64,000 bases of DNA from Byssochlamys sp. IMV 00236 (lineage: Eukaryota; Ascomycota; Eurotiomycetes; Eurotiales; Thermoascaceae). Position 1 is the stretch's first letter. Every line of letters starts with the position of its first letter. The DNA is taken from positions 1 to 64,000 of the forward strand of contig MSJH02000637.1 of NCBI GenBank assembly GCA_001931875.2, given 5' to 3'. Positions 45,613-58,085 of this stretch are shown here, in pieces. The translations under genes were made by a program, and so were the position numbers. The notes beneath the pieces were generated by a model. The model worked only from the letters and a program-made list of their open reading frames with translations, did not search any database and was not told where the DNA came from.

Positions 45613-47201
45613 GGTGGGCGAACAGTCTGTGTCAAGAGCACACAGCTCAAGAGAAGCCCTAGTAGAGTCAGCATGATATACCCTACAGTACTCGCTGCGC
45701 ACGATCTGACTTTACCTCTGAGGCAATCAATCGCTTACGGTGCAACGATAAGGAAACCTCGCGTGGACTCGCACTGGTATGCAGATGTAGATTCCGATGA
45801 AATTGTGGAGATTGAGATAAGTTGCTGAGGAATGCAAACTAAATACCCCGGATTATGCTGGCCCCGTTAGTAGATCGACTTGTCGCTTGGTTGTCAGTTG
45901 CTGCGTCGAAAAGCAGAAAGAAATCACTAAGAGAGAGAGATGGGAGAAAGCGAGGACGCAAACTGGGGGATCTCTCCCACCATTATCTGGGCTTATCCCG
46001 TCCAGCCAGAAAACCCGGTGGTTGACCGAATCGATTAATAGAGAGGCTGGGGAGTCTGACGTTTTGTTTGGGCCGCGCGTTGTCACGGGCGATGGCTTAT
46101 GTCAGCGGCCGATAAAGTCATGTGATCAGATGGCGGAACCGCAGTGGGGCGATCCGTGATAAGATCAAGACTAAAAATAAGCCCCGAGGCAGATCTAAAC
46201 TGTGGGATAACTATATACTACGCTTTTTGTTGAAGGTCTGGTATTACGGTCAGTTGGGAGTGAAGAATATACTACACAGGCAGATAGACTGTTTATTTTT
46301 ATTGAAATAATAAGTTATCAAGTGGATTCCTACCGCTTCTACCGCTTCTAACCACCGCTCAGGACAGAGGTAGCAACAACAACAGAGACAAGGGCAGTGA
46401 CGACGGCAATCTGCGGAGCAAACATCATCATATTGCAACACACACGCAAAGCCATGGAGGAGATAGTTCATTGCGCATCCAGCAAGACCAGAGCGATGTT
46501 GAACTACAACTCCAGGCTGTAACAGCTAGCAGGCCCCGAAAAGATAGCATCAACAGGCGAAAGGCAAAGCGCTGTGCTCATAAACAGGGATGAATGGTTG
46601 GTGAGCACAAGGGGAAAAGCAAATCCAATACACACAGCTAGTAGGGTATATATAACGATAACGTTCTTCCCAACCAGGGGCGACCCGCTTTTCCAGACCA
46701 GAAGCCAACCCAACATCCTTGACTTTTTAAACACATGAAATCATTGACCACATAACGAGTCATACAGTACGCGAGGCTGCATAGTAGTTAAAAGACGCAG
46801 TAGACCAAAAAGCAGCGCGCAGACGTCATTGCAAAAGTCATTAGAATCGTACAATCATAACAACGTAAACAACGTGAGACATAGAGTCCGTGCGGATCCT
46901 GCCTTGCCACCGGAACAAGAAAATAAAAAGAAAAGATATATAGGAAACCCTGCATCCGAGACCCATCGTTCGCATTACTCTTTGCGACCTTTTTGGACTG
47001 ATCCAAGACCAGTCAAATTGCCAAACGCTTTTTCCCAGATTTTTTTCCCCCATCAGAGAGCCGACCCAAGAAATGACCAACTTTTAAGCAGAGTGCATTG
47101 TCTTCTCAAAAGCGAAGCGAGTGGAGTGACTTTTCTGCCCGGCTGTTCGCTACCAGAACGACAAGGAAATGGGCTTATGAGAGAGAACTTCGAAGGGTGA
47201 A
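45613..47201. other. Intergenic, no gene seen
   Basis: 1.6 kb between two same-strand genes, holding the 3' region of the disordered-protein gene and the promoter of the membrane-protein gene. Frames up to 123 codons occur but have no domain signal. Confidence 0.5.
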
Positions 47202-49109
47202 CTACTCAAGGAGCCCCCGACTGCTGTACGTTGACCGACTAGAGCGCCGACTGGCGCGGTCTGATCGCCGGTCATCGCGTGAATGTCGGTCTTCGATTTC
47301 TCTCCGGCCACTCCCACTGGTGCTAGTGTAGTCAGAGCGTGACGTGATGTATTTCTTGGGGCGTCTTCCTTCAATATTCAGTTCGACGCCGCCCGTCTCC
47401 CCCGTTTTGAGGTTGATGCGCTTCCCACCAACTGATTCCTGAGAGAAACTCATGGTGATACCGTTGACATTCATAGTAAAGCTGTGCTCTTCGTCGCCCT
47501 TGGAGCCAGTGCCGCTGCCATCGCGCGTCCTTGCGTCGCTTCCCCGGCTGCTGTTGGAGCGGCTCTTCTGGCTGCCGCTGTCACTGTCTGGTCTATGAGA
47601 GTTCTTGGCCTTGAACAGCGCATCAGCCGTCAGGGGGACCGGCTTGCCAGCTCGAGCGGCCTGGTATTCTTCTGCATCCCGTGCCTTGTCTTCCAGATCC
47701 CGGGTCGGAGTCTGGCTCTCATAGTCATATACTGACGTGCGGCGCCGGCGGGAATCCTCGATGGCAATGCGGCCGGGGCGAGAGGTCTCGTGATAGGACG
47801 TCCGCCGATGTGCACCCCGCAGACTCTGACTGCGCTCGGGGATGATTGCATCCCGGATGGGGTTTCGCAGGGGGCGGTCGGGAAGAGCATCCTCCAACTC
47901 CGACATATCCCACGTCTGGGAGCCACGCCGTGCTGTTCCGGTGGTTCCTGTAGTGGCCGACTTGCGGGGCAGGTCAGGACGCCTTTGGATCACCTGGGGT
48001 GGCTGTGGCTTGTGCTGTTTCACGGGAGGCGGCGGCATGAGGTAATAGTCTTCATCCCGATCGAATGTCTGAGAATAACGAGATGATCTCTGGTCCCGGG
48101 AGCTCTTTCGCTCCAGCGGCTCACCATCGTCATAGTCCGCTGTTGATGATGCGTAGTTGACTACGGGCGGCCCGTATACAGACGATCGACGTCGAGACTT
48201 GGACTCCCTCGCTCGAGAGTCGAAGGGTTCGTGTTGTCGCTCGTAGGGGGACGGCGGAACCGAGTCTTGTCGGGGGACGTATTGCAGCTGCTGCTGGTAT
48301 GGAGACGGAGAGAACGACGATGCGTTCGTGTACGCGGATGCAGAGGGTGGAGGACCACGGTCATACTGAGTCATGGTGCCCATGCCATACATCATGTTCA
48401 CCTCGGGCGTCATACCATGATAACTCAAGGGTCGACCATTCGGGTGGTAGACGCTGCTCGAGCGGCTACCACGACGACCTCGCTGGGCGATCTGGATCTC
48501 AGGACCGTATGGAGGAGGATAACGGGCGGACTGAGGCGATGGGGGTGCTGGTGGGAAGTCATGGACTGAAGGCGGCTGAGAGGCGTAGTAGGGATAATCT
48601 AAGGCTCGAGGATCGATGGGTGTCGAGGGATGATAGAGACCCTGCTCACACTCCCAGCAACTGCCAGGATGATGGCGGACGTTGACACTGTCACGTCTCT
48701 TGGGCTTCGATGGCGACCGCTGGTGCGACGCGACCCGGGTCGAACTGCGTAGGGATTCGACAGGCATCTTGCCGGGCATGGCTGGTCGCTGATTTTCCTT
48801 CTCCTTTCCCTTGTCCTTGCGACTTTCACGGATTTCACGAATCTTTGCCAGATCGATACCCCTCAGTGTGGTGTTCACTTTAAGAGGGGTCGGGCTTCTC
48901 CGTCCTCTGGGGCCGGACTGGGCACTGTTGACGGTCGCTGCAGTCCGACTGGAATAGCCGGAGTCACTTGCACCGTCCGCTGCAGGTCTCAGTTCAGTCT
49001 TGGACCGTTTTGCGGCGACGTTGGCGACTCTACGGGTGTCTGGGAGAATAACGTTGGCGTCCTCGTCGTACTCCTCGCAGAAGGCAGCGTGAGGGACTCT
49101 GCCCGACAT
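47202..49109 (-). CDS. Long disordered fungal protein of unknown function
   Basis: Single exon, 635 aa from the ATG at 49109; the frame is open for 63 more codons upstream but without an ATG. Most of it is Pro/Ser/Arg/Tyr-rich and disordered. Conserved-looking islands are the N-terminus (MSGRVPHAAFCEEYDEDANV), a CWECEQGLYHP segment with a CxxC pair, a short helix with GKPVPLTADALFKA, and a C-terminal beta-like patch, HSFTMNVNGITMSFSQESVG. The C-terminal tail is RS-rich. Many Ser-Pro and Arg-Arg-x-Ser sites suggest phosphorylation. No known domain. The 9-kb stretch upstream could be its regulatory region. Confidence 0.8.
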   Translation of the reverse strand: MSGRVPHAAFCEEYDEDANVILPDTRRVANVAAKRSKTELRPAADGASDSGYSSRTAATVNSAQSGPRGRRSPTPLKVNTTLRGIDLAKIREIRESRKDKGKEKENQRPAMPGKMPVESLRSSTRVASHQRSPSKPKRRDSVNVRHHPGSCWECEQGLYHPSTPIDPRALDYPYYASQPPSVHDFPPAPPSPQSARYPPPYGPEIQIAQRGRRGSRSSSVYHPNGRPLSYHGMTPEVNMMYGMGTMTQYDRGPPPSASAYTNASSFSPSPYQQQLQYVPRQDSVPPSPYERQHEPFDSRARESKSRRRSSVYGPPVVNYASSTADYDDGEPLERKSSRDQRSSRYSQTFDRDEDYYLMPPPPVKQHKPQPPQVIQRRPDLPRKSATTGTTGTARRGSQTWDMSELEDALPDRPLRNPIRDAIIPERSQSLRGAHRRTSYHETSRPGRIAIEDSRRRRTSVYDYESQTPTRDLEDKARDAEEYQAARAGKPVPLTADALFKAKNSHRPDSDSGSQKSRSNSSRGSDARTRDGSGTGSKGDEEHSFTMNVNGITMSFSQESVGGKRINLKTGETGGVELNIEGRRPKKYITSRSDYTSTSGSGRREIEDRHSRDDRRSDRASRRSSRSTYSSRGLLE

Positions 49110-49710
49110 GGCTTTCTTTTTGAATTTTTGTCTTGCTTTTCGCTTCGCGCCCTTGTCTAGACCGTGCGATCTCTCAGCCGGACGGCGTGAAGGCCAGGTG
49201 ATCGCCTCGAATCCCGAGGGGTTGGGGCGACAATCGTGCTTGATGCTTGGCCAGTGACTCAACGCAGGCGCCAGCCAGCTCCCATTCCACCTTTGCACCA
49301 GGACCTAGAATCTGCTGATCGCAGAGGCAATGGCCGCAGCGACCGGTCTCGAGGGTTGTCAGCGACGGGCGACGACTGGGAATTGGTAGTCAATATCCAC
49401 AGTGGCCTGCGACTGCTCCATCGAAACCTGTCCGGTTGCTGTTCGGTGGATGCTGCTGGGTGAGAGTGGATGAAAAGCACAGGCGCACGGGTCGACGAAC
49501 GCTTTCTGGCAGACTCTCAGTGGGTAAAAAGCAGGTCTGTCGAAAGGACCGTCGAGTGGTCTGCAGCGCGCAGGCGTTGTCAGCGGCGGTTCAATGATCT
49601 GGCGCAGCGTACAGACGTGCTGCTTGGTGGGGTTTCCTTTGTGGTGGAGATGCCGAAGGGATGTAGAGCGATCAAAGAGGAATAATGAATCCAGGCCGCA
49701 GTACAGTACA

Positions 49711-49740
49711 GGACAAGACAGGATAGGATAGGACAGGACT
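49711..49740. repeat. GGATA/GGACA pentanucleotide tract
   Basis: Imperfect five-base repeat (ACAGGATAGGATAGGACAGG core). A similar tract recurs at 50028-50048. Confidence 0.7.
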
Positions 49741-52700
49741 CAGAAGAGAGGAAGAGCAGGAGGAACGGGCAGTAGTAGTTGTAATAATAATAATAGCCAC
49801 GAAGCAGGAGTGACAGGTGCCTATGAACCGGTGCGACGCAGGTCAGTAGTTGCGCAAGGTTCGAAGCGTGTTCGCGTGGGCGGGCAGCAGCACGAGACAG
49901 ACGCCGTCGAAAGGGTGTGTGCACAAGAGAGGAGAAAAAAGAGAATAAAGAGACCAGTCGAGTCACTTTTCGCGGCACTTGCCACGAGGGAGGGGGAAGA
50001 GAAAGGGAAAAAAAAAAAAAAGGGTAAGACAGGACAGGACAAGACAGGCTGAAGGGGTGAGCGACAGAGGGAGAAAACGGGGGGGGATTCGTTGAAGGGG
50101 GGAGGGTAACGGGCAGGACACAGCAAATGGGCGCAGCAGGAAGCGAGATGCGAGACAGAACGACGAGAATGTGCAGCGTTTCTGGTTCGACGGTCGATGT
50201 CGCTAGTCAGAATACTTTAGTCCTGGTGGGGGAAAGACGGTACAAGAAAATTTAATAATAAAAAGGATGAAAGACGAAACGATGCCTGATATGCAGCCCG
50301 TTGGCGACCTGACGATAGGGCATGTATGTATGGTACTGTACATACAAGCAGAATGAAGAGAGACACTAACTGTTGCTTAGTGATTAATTGGAGAGGTATA
50401 ATAATTATCTCTGCTCGAGATCCTTTTGTCGCTTGGTTATTTTCTTTCGATCAATGCAATTTATAATAACCAGAAAAAAAGTCTTTCTTTTTCCTTCTTC
50501 TTTTCTCATGGGATCACCGGACAGAACAGTCGCAAGAGATCGAGGACGTCTGGCTGTTGCATCGTGGGGAGGGTAGCGACCAAGTTTAAAATCTCCGGGG
50601 AGAAACCAGCTTTCGGGCTGGCACGGATGGACGAGAATAAACAGAATCACCACCAGGGCGAGAGCAAAAAGAAGACATCGCGATAGTTCTACAACGGTGA
50701 GGATTATATACTCCCATGCCCATTCTGATCAACCCGTCAACCCACTCTCATTCCATGGATCCGTCTTCGCTTCGTCCCGTGGTTCCTGGTTGTTTATTAT
50801 TACTTATCTAAGTAGAGTAACTAGTTATGGTAATTAATTAATTAATGAGTCAATCAATTAAATCAAATGAATCAATCATACAATCCTTGACGAGGTGACT
50901 AGATACCATACTCCTTCCGCTCATCCCTCCTACTCCTCCGTTTCATCCTCTCGTCCTTGTTCCCCCCTCCATGGCCTCGTGTATGGATGGGTGCCTGGCC
51001 GGTCTCTTTCAGATCCGCCATGGTTGGCTGCCCAAGAGCCCAATCACCGGATGCAGCCCAATCGTCGCCTCTCAGCATCAAGTCCAGCATCGTCAGGTGG
51101 CGAGGAACAGGCGTAGAAGCCAGGCTAACCCAGCAACTAATGAGTTAAATTTCCTCGAATCAGTCTAGGCAGGATATCATGCTGACTGTGTATACAAGGC
51201 AGAAAGGAACTATGAGTCAAGACGCCATGCAAGGGAGGACGGCTGCACGCTCTTTGGGGGATGGGGGAGGGAGGGGGAATAATCTCCCTGCTTTTCACTG
51301 CCACTCTGATCTTCTTCCAATTACTCGGAATTCTCAAGGACAAATTCTCCGTCTGCGCACGGCGGATTCAGCCTTGGTTTGGTCTGGAGCGCATGAACAA
51401 AAGAGAATGATCAACAAAAGAAAAAAAAAAAAAATGAAATGAAATGAAAAGAGAAAAAAAGCCTTCATCGCTCCAACAGTTCCGGATGGCCCACGAAGGA
51501 TCGCCAATGGCCAATGTCGCCGTCAACAACTGCAGCCCTGGAAGAAAACCGACGGTGGCTTCATCGCGGCTGATTTTCTCTCCGTCATCGCACGTTCTCC
51601 GGTCCATCCTGCTGGGAACCTGGGATTGCATTGGCATTTCGGGCACTAAGTAAGTAAGTAATAATAATACCGCAGGACTGTCTATCACAGATCCTCCAGC
51701 GGTCCAGCCTATGTGAGTCCATCAAGCACCGTCGAGTCCGGAACGGCTTTTGTTCGTCCTTTCATTATCCACGAGTAGAGCAATAATAATTCCGTCCCTG
51801 GCAGCTTGCGGAATCAGATATGATGTAATCTGATTATGTTCATATTGTCTAAATGGAATGGATTTTCTTTGTTCTTTTTTTTATTGATTATCTTATCGCT
51901 TACGCTTGGGGAGTATCACTTGATTTTCTTTGGCTGTATAAAAAATTATGCTGTTAATTCGGGCTTTTCTAATATTCTTTTATTTATTATTTATTATTTA
52001 TTTGATTTTTATTTCCTCTTTTCTTCCCCCAGCAAATCTGCCGGGTGCGTGATTTTGATGGGTCTGGAGATAATGGGACAGTAGGAAGGGTCTGAGAGAA
52101 CCCCTCCATTCCCCTCAATAATTAGCCCCCCCTCCATCCATCTACAGAATCTCCGTCGGGAACCAGAGCACACTTCCCGTTCGCTGATCATCCACAACCC
52201 CAGCACGGGCTTCACTGATCACCCCGCGTGGACTGCGATAGATGTCAACATCTCCGTCCATCTAAGCCAGGGATCGATCTATCCAGCGATATCGCTGTCG
52301 CGGGACGAACATGCGAAACCAGGGGACCCTGCTGGGCAGCTCGATCGTCCCGATTATTCTCGTGCGCAAACGGGAATCTCCTCCGTCACTGCGGCATACG
52401 TGAGTTGCAGCGTTCGTGCATCCCGATCTCTTGCAATGACGTTGACGAGGGGCTGTCGAGTTCTCTGGTGGCGCGCGCAGTAATACTATACTGGTCTAGT
52501 CACGGTTTACAATCCTTTTGGGCTGGCTCGCCCCGGAGTTTCCTCGCACCCTTAGATGGACTCCGGCTGTTTCCTAGCAGACCAGTCAGTATCTTGAGTT
52601 CACTCTCTTCTCATATCTTCACAACTTACAGCCCTCGAAACAACCCATCTCATGGAAGAGAGCCAGGGTAGTTCAATCGCATTGCTGCCCGGCCTCAGCC

Positions 52701-55700
52701 TGAGACCCAGGGCGTCGTTGCCACAATGTCCCTGTCGCGATATCTGTTAAGGATTTGGTCTCGCAAGTGAGGCAAAATGGCCACGCAGAAGCGACAATAG
52801 CACAAGGCCACGTTCAAAAGCGTGAGCACGCTGCCGAATTCCAAAAGTGAATCTTAGAAGATATCAATGTCCGATGCTGGGAAGATTGGGTGACGAAGCA
52901 CGTAATTCGCCTCAGTGCTGCCAAATGACCAAATCCGCCAGGTATGTTCTTTCTTGCCCTAAACAAATATCCTTCACCAGTCATTTTGTTTCTTGGGTAG
53001 TATAGGTCAGGATAGCAAGCCATATACCTCCGTGAAGCCTTCACTGGCTTGAAGGTCGAGATCAGAGACTGTCAGTCTTGACACTTCCCCATACCCCAGG
53101 GTTTACTCCATCTGGGGTGTTGCACAGCGTCCCTCCCAGGGTCAGCATCCTATAGAGAAAGAACACAATGCTCGGGTCAGAGATTGGATATAGAAGATCC
53201 TTCTTTTTCCATCCGGAGTACGCTGACCCGCCAGTGGTCTTCTTCTGAGAAATGCATTCCGGTACCGTACCCTTATCGCACGACAGTATTGCATCAAGCC
53301 TTGCTTCCATTTAACCGCCTCATTCCGCATCCAATGGATGCCTTGGACCATACAAGAGCCTTTTTTCCGAGATGGCAGTGTTCCGGACGGCGCCTCGTCT
53401 GTCTCGATTCCGCAAGGGATAGTCGATCGAATCGTTCTGTTGTTAGTTCTCGTCGGCTCTTGAAGGAGCTTCACAGGTAGCCTCGACAAAAAGTCGCATA
53501 CATAACATCACCATACTGTTCGTCACGGCCTGTACAAAGTGTATGAGCCTGTGACGTGATACGCCCTCTCGCGGCTGTCCATGCCTCACCGCTCTTTGAT
53601 TTGAGATTGGAGCAATGTGACGCGACACGGTTGCACGGACTCGGGTAAGCCATTCAGGGCATACTGACCTTCAGGAGTCTTGCAGGTTATTTTCATCATG
53701 AGGGCCTGGGACCATCACCAGCAATACGTAGTCGCCCTACCGTACTCTTGGGATTGTTTGAGGCAACGGTCACAACATGTTTCCGTCATGCCATACGATA
53801 CGCGACTGAAGTTGCCTTTTCTGCTGCAGTTGCACCTTTCAAGAAGTCCTGAGATGATACCGTCGATCCGATCCGCAGTAGAAAGTCTAGAACATCTGAA
53901 AGTAAACATGGTCAGAATACGTAAGACTAGTTAGTCACTTGTCGTGGAGAATCGTCACGGCCGGTGGATCGCAGCCTGCGTAGCTCACGAGAGACGGCTT
54001 TACGCGTGGCACGGAGTCCTCTGCGCCCGTCAGGGGCGGTTGATGCCTTGCAAGTCTCCTCGTCTGTGTCTCTCATGCCACGGCTGGCGATCGCTCGCAC
54101 TGTTTTAATATTAGCATCTCAGTGGAGCAGAACAGATCGATCGAGGGCGTGATGGACCCCGTGTGGGGAAGGCGGCCATTGAAGGCAATCAGCCGCTGCG
54201 GAAACAGATTCGTGCCAACGCACCAGACAGAAGAAGAATCCAATTTCAATATCAATACATTGTGGATTGACACGGTACATAATAATTCCTACCAGTACTT
54301 TGTTAGCGAATAATAATCACCACTCCTCCCGAATGACCTTGCATATACATACATCACGCTAGGTATACATGGTTCCTGGTGTTGTTTCTGTTCTAACTTC
54401 TAAGTAACTATCCCCATCCTACGATCGCACGGTGCACCCCCAGCTCTCTGCAGTCAGTCTTGATCTCGACTTCTCTGGGGTCTGGATCCGTGTGGATAAA
54501 TAGCCTGAAACTAAACACGACGAGTAAATTAACCGCTCTAATACTGTATGTACTCCGTACTTAAATCCCCGTGCGGATACGGCGGCTAGTTCGAGCTAGT
54601 TTGACCTGTGCTTAATTGATTATTGTAGCCTGGCTTAGCTTAGCTGTGAGAAACTGGCAAACTGCTCACGTACGATACGGAGTAAGTAATTAGTTAACTA
54701 CAGTGCTAACTATGTACGTGTCTCCAGGTCCACGTAGTGTACCTGTACTTGTACCTAAACGGTCTCTTGCAGAATATGCTCGGTACTAGTACCCAAACAT
54801 ATTAGGTATGTACATACATGCAGAGGTACTTAAGTACTGTATCTACTACTAGTAGTAGGAATTTTAATCATAATCATCTCACACCGTTGTGTGAACAAGT
54901 GGCATGTATTTCACAGAGTTGAGCTTTGAATCTATTTATTTGAGGTCGAGTCGAATTCAGTGACTTACCTACTCTATGTCTAATTAGGAGAAGGTTAGGT
55001 AGTTAGCAGTTGGTTAGTGGTTTTGGTGAATGTCAGGTTGTAGGCTGAATATCGTTGTCGTAAGTTTCCCCAGAGTCTGCACTCGAGTACATGTACTGTA
55101 CTACTAAACTAAAGATGGTGTGGCTACTTGCATGTCTATGTTTATATGGGTATGTACATACTATATGTATGTACATACTACATGTACACGCACAGTTCTG
55201 TACAGAGACGCAGAACAGAAACTCAACTCTCAATCCCAACTAGCTTTCGGACCTCATTTCCATTTCAGTTAATCCCCTGCACCTATCCAGGGAACAATAA
55301 TATTTATAAGCAAGGAAAACCGCCTGTAGCTCCATCTTATTGCTCTTTCCCCTTACGTGAGACCAGCCTCATACAGCCTAGCTTTAGCCTCACCTAGGCG
55401 AGGTACTGATATCCAATCATATCCTGATTCGTGCATTTAGACGGGTAAACAGAGAGAAAAAATCAACGAGTAGGCATAGAGCTCAGACTACAGTCGAGAT
55501 GCGGAGGCGGGTCTCTTCATTCGTGTAGTTTGTGCTGATGCAGTAGTATGGAGGTATGTCCATACAATACATACAATATAGTAGAGATTAGGACCTGCTT
55601 GCTGAGAAAGGATTGCATTGCATTGCGTTTTGCAGGAATGTACTGTAGTATGCCTGTCTATCTGTCTGCCTGTATGTATGTATGTACGGGGGAAGGGAAA

Positions 55701-55808
55701 ATGAAGTAAACACTAGTTATTCGGAGTTGTATCCAAATTACACTTAGTGGTTGGCTGCCTGGTTCACTTGTTCGTCGGTCAAGAAACGATATATGTATGC
55801 ACTTCGGT

Positions 55809-55851
55809 ATGTCTGTATGTACATGTACATGTACATGTACAGACATACATA
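55809..55851. repeat. GTACAT microsatellite within a 43-bp near-palindrome
   Basis: The arms TATGTCTGTATGTACATG and its near reverse complement flank repeated GTACAT units, so the whole segment can fold back on itself. Confidence 0.8.
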
Positions 55852-58085
55852 AGGACCAAGCCCCGATAGGTACGTACGTTGAAATCAAGACTCTAGGCTT
55901 TAGATTCGGCTCTGGATAGTCCCCCTGTTAACGTGCATATATGTCGTTTCGCATGGCCACATGACACGCATAGATGGGTCTTGGTCTTCGCGGTGCGAAT
56001 TGGAAGACGCTTATTCTCGGTGAGCATGGAGATAATGGATGATTACGCCGTCGAGGTAGGTGTGGTGTGATAGGTGTGTTGGACGAGGAGGAAGATGATG
56101 CCGATATTGATCTTCCGGGATTTGGGGCCGAGGGTGGTGTTGTTGGGTGCAGCATAGGTTTGGAGGTAAGATGGATTTCGTTGATCCGCCTTCATTATCG
56201 AGGCTTTCACTACTTAGGACATGAGATGGAGGCTGGGTTATTCCTGGGGAAGAAGAGGTCGTTGCCTTGTCTCTCCGGATAGTCCTCGGGGTACGTAGTG
56301 TCTTCTTCTGCTATCTCCTGTACTACTAGTACATCGACGCTTACCACTATCAGATCCAGTTATCTCTGCATTAACGAACGACCGTCTCCACGAAAATTTA
56401 AGCCAGCCTTTTCTTTTCTCCGACAGCTCGCACTTAACTGTGTCCAGTCTACCACGACTAATCCACTCCTTGCTATGAACCCGGACCACCCAGCAGCCAG
56501 CCACCGTCGACACGGCCAACCCTCACGCGCATGAAACATGGAACGTGAATGGAAGAATAGAATATTCTTCGAGATTAAGTTTCGTAGATGGCTGGTTGGC
56601 TTGACCGTTCGAAGCTTATTCAAGGTTCGCTCACCGCTTGTTTGACGTCGGGTCAACTCTCATCTATCAGGACGGGAACGTGTTTGGAGATAGTGTATTT
56701 ATCAGGTTGAGATAAGAGATCTTGCGAAATAGTCTATGGGAGGTGAGTAGATGATGTCGATCATTAATGAATGAGAGATGGAGATGACGTGGGAAGCTGT
56801 CTTGTTGGAACTGCGCTTTATACTACATGTACGATAAGTACGGTGTAGCCGTGTAGATGATAAGCTGGAAACTTGAGCGATGGCCCCAGGATGATTGAGG
56901 GAAACCGATATTGCTCGCTGAGTATCTGATTAGCAGTCTTTCATTACTGGTACGATGTTGTTATAAACAGTCAAGAATTGAAATGCAAAACATATTTGTT
57001 GTAGTTAAAAGTAGTAAATATTATGATCGTTTTCATGTTCCAAATCAGGTAAAATATTTTTTCAGCTTTCGTTGATGACTTTTTCTAGTTGATCAAAATA
57101 AGAACTTCTTTGGCTACCTGGATCTAACAGTAGTTGCTATTATCTAAGGCTATATTGGTGTTGCCGTCTGAAATTCATGCTTAATTTTCATGCGCTCTTC
57201 TTAAGATTCCCATTTGTCCTCCAAGTCTGATCCGCTATAGCCCGTATACTTATGCGAGTTCTATTGCAATTTCAATATCTCAAAGCATATACAATCTCAC
57301 CTAATAGTGCTCTTTGTATATATCTACGATTAAAGGCAACTGAGAATTTGTTATAACTATGAGTTCCCAGCCCAGAGCTTTTGAACCTCATAATCTAGCA
57401 ACGACATCTTGGTCATTTCAAAGACTGTACAAATACTAACTTGGTGACCCATTTCTTCTTCCATGCCCTGGGGATTAATGCAAGGCAAGGGTCAGGGTAC
57501 TACCAAACACGTTCGACACCAGTATCGGAAAGAATACACCTGAATGGAACTCAGATTCCTTTTAATGAAGTGCCTTCTTCGTTCTCATTGAGTTCGAAAT
57601 GCTGACGCATTATCTTCGTAGCAGAAATTGCAAGATGGAGCAATTCAGAGTCGCCAGTTGCTAGTTCAGTTGGCCACGCTAAGCAGGACCAATACGGTGA
57701 AGCACGAAAATATGGCACGGTTGACGAGCCTTACTGTATTCGTGCATCGTGATTAATTTCTCGCAGCATCGCCGATACCCCGCGATTACGGCGCCAGCTT
57801 TATCATCTTCACCATATTCTGGCGTGAGCAGGCGTCCTTGTGGAACGTACCCTATTCATGGTATATTGTTGATTGTTGCTCGGTTTAGGTCGATATCGGG
57901 TGATATATCTTTGGGAGGCTGATACAGTTGCTAAGCAAGAGGTAGGGATGATTTTCTTTTCCTGGTGGATGCTTGCTGGTCTGCGAAGCTGATGTAATAG
58001 CATACACAGGGCCCTCATAACTGTCTTGTTGCTACGGTGCCGCCGATTTGTTCTCGGAGGTGACTTGCGAGACTACAGAGGAGAG

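Larger units (their letters stand above)
49110..58085. other. Long gene-free divergent intergenic region (about 9 kb)
   Basis: No supportable coding gene on either strand. The longest frames (147 codons at 52228-52671; 132 codons at 49580-49978) have no domain or codon signal. Contents by position: GGATA/GGACA repeats at 49711-49740 and 50028-50048; purine-rich tracts up to 50.1 kb; AT-rich TTTATTTATTATTTATT at about 51.98 kb; TGTACA/GTAC-rich stretches at 54.7-55.9 kb including a large palindrome; AT-rich sequence at 56.9-57.5 kb. It probably holds a long 5' leader or promoter for the gene at 47202-49109 and may hold noncoding RNA genes that cannot be seen by eye. Confidence 0.6.

Noticed and set aside
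52228..52671. 147-codon frame in the 9-kb gene-free region
   Set aside because: Random-looking composition (Cys, Ser, Arg and Leu mixed), no domain, no splice partner and no conserved-looking start.
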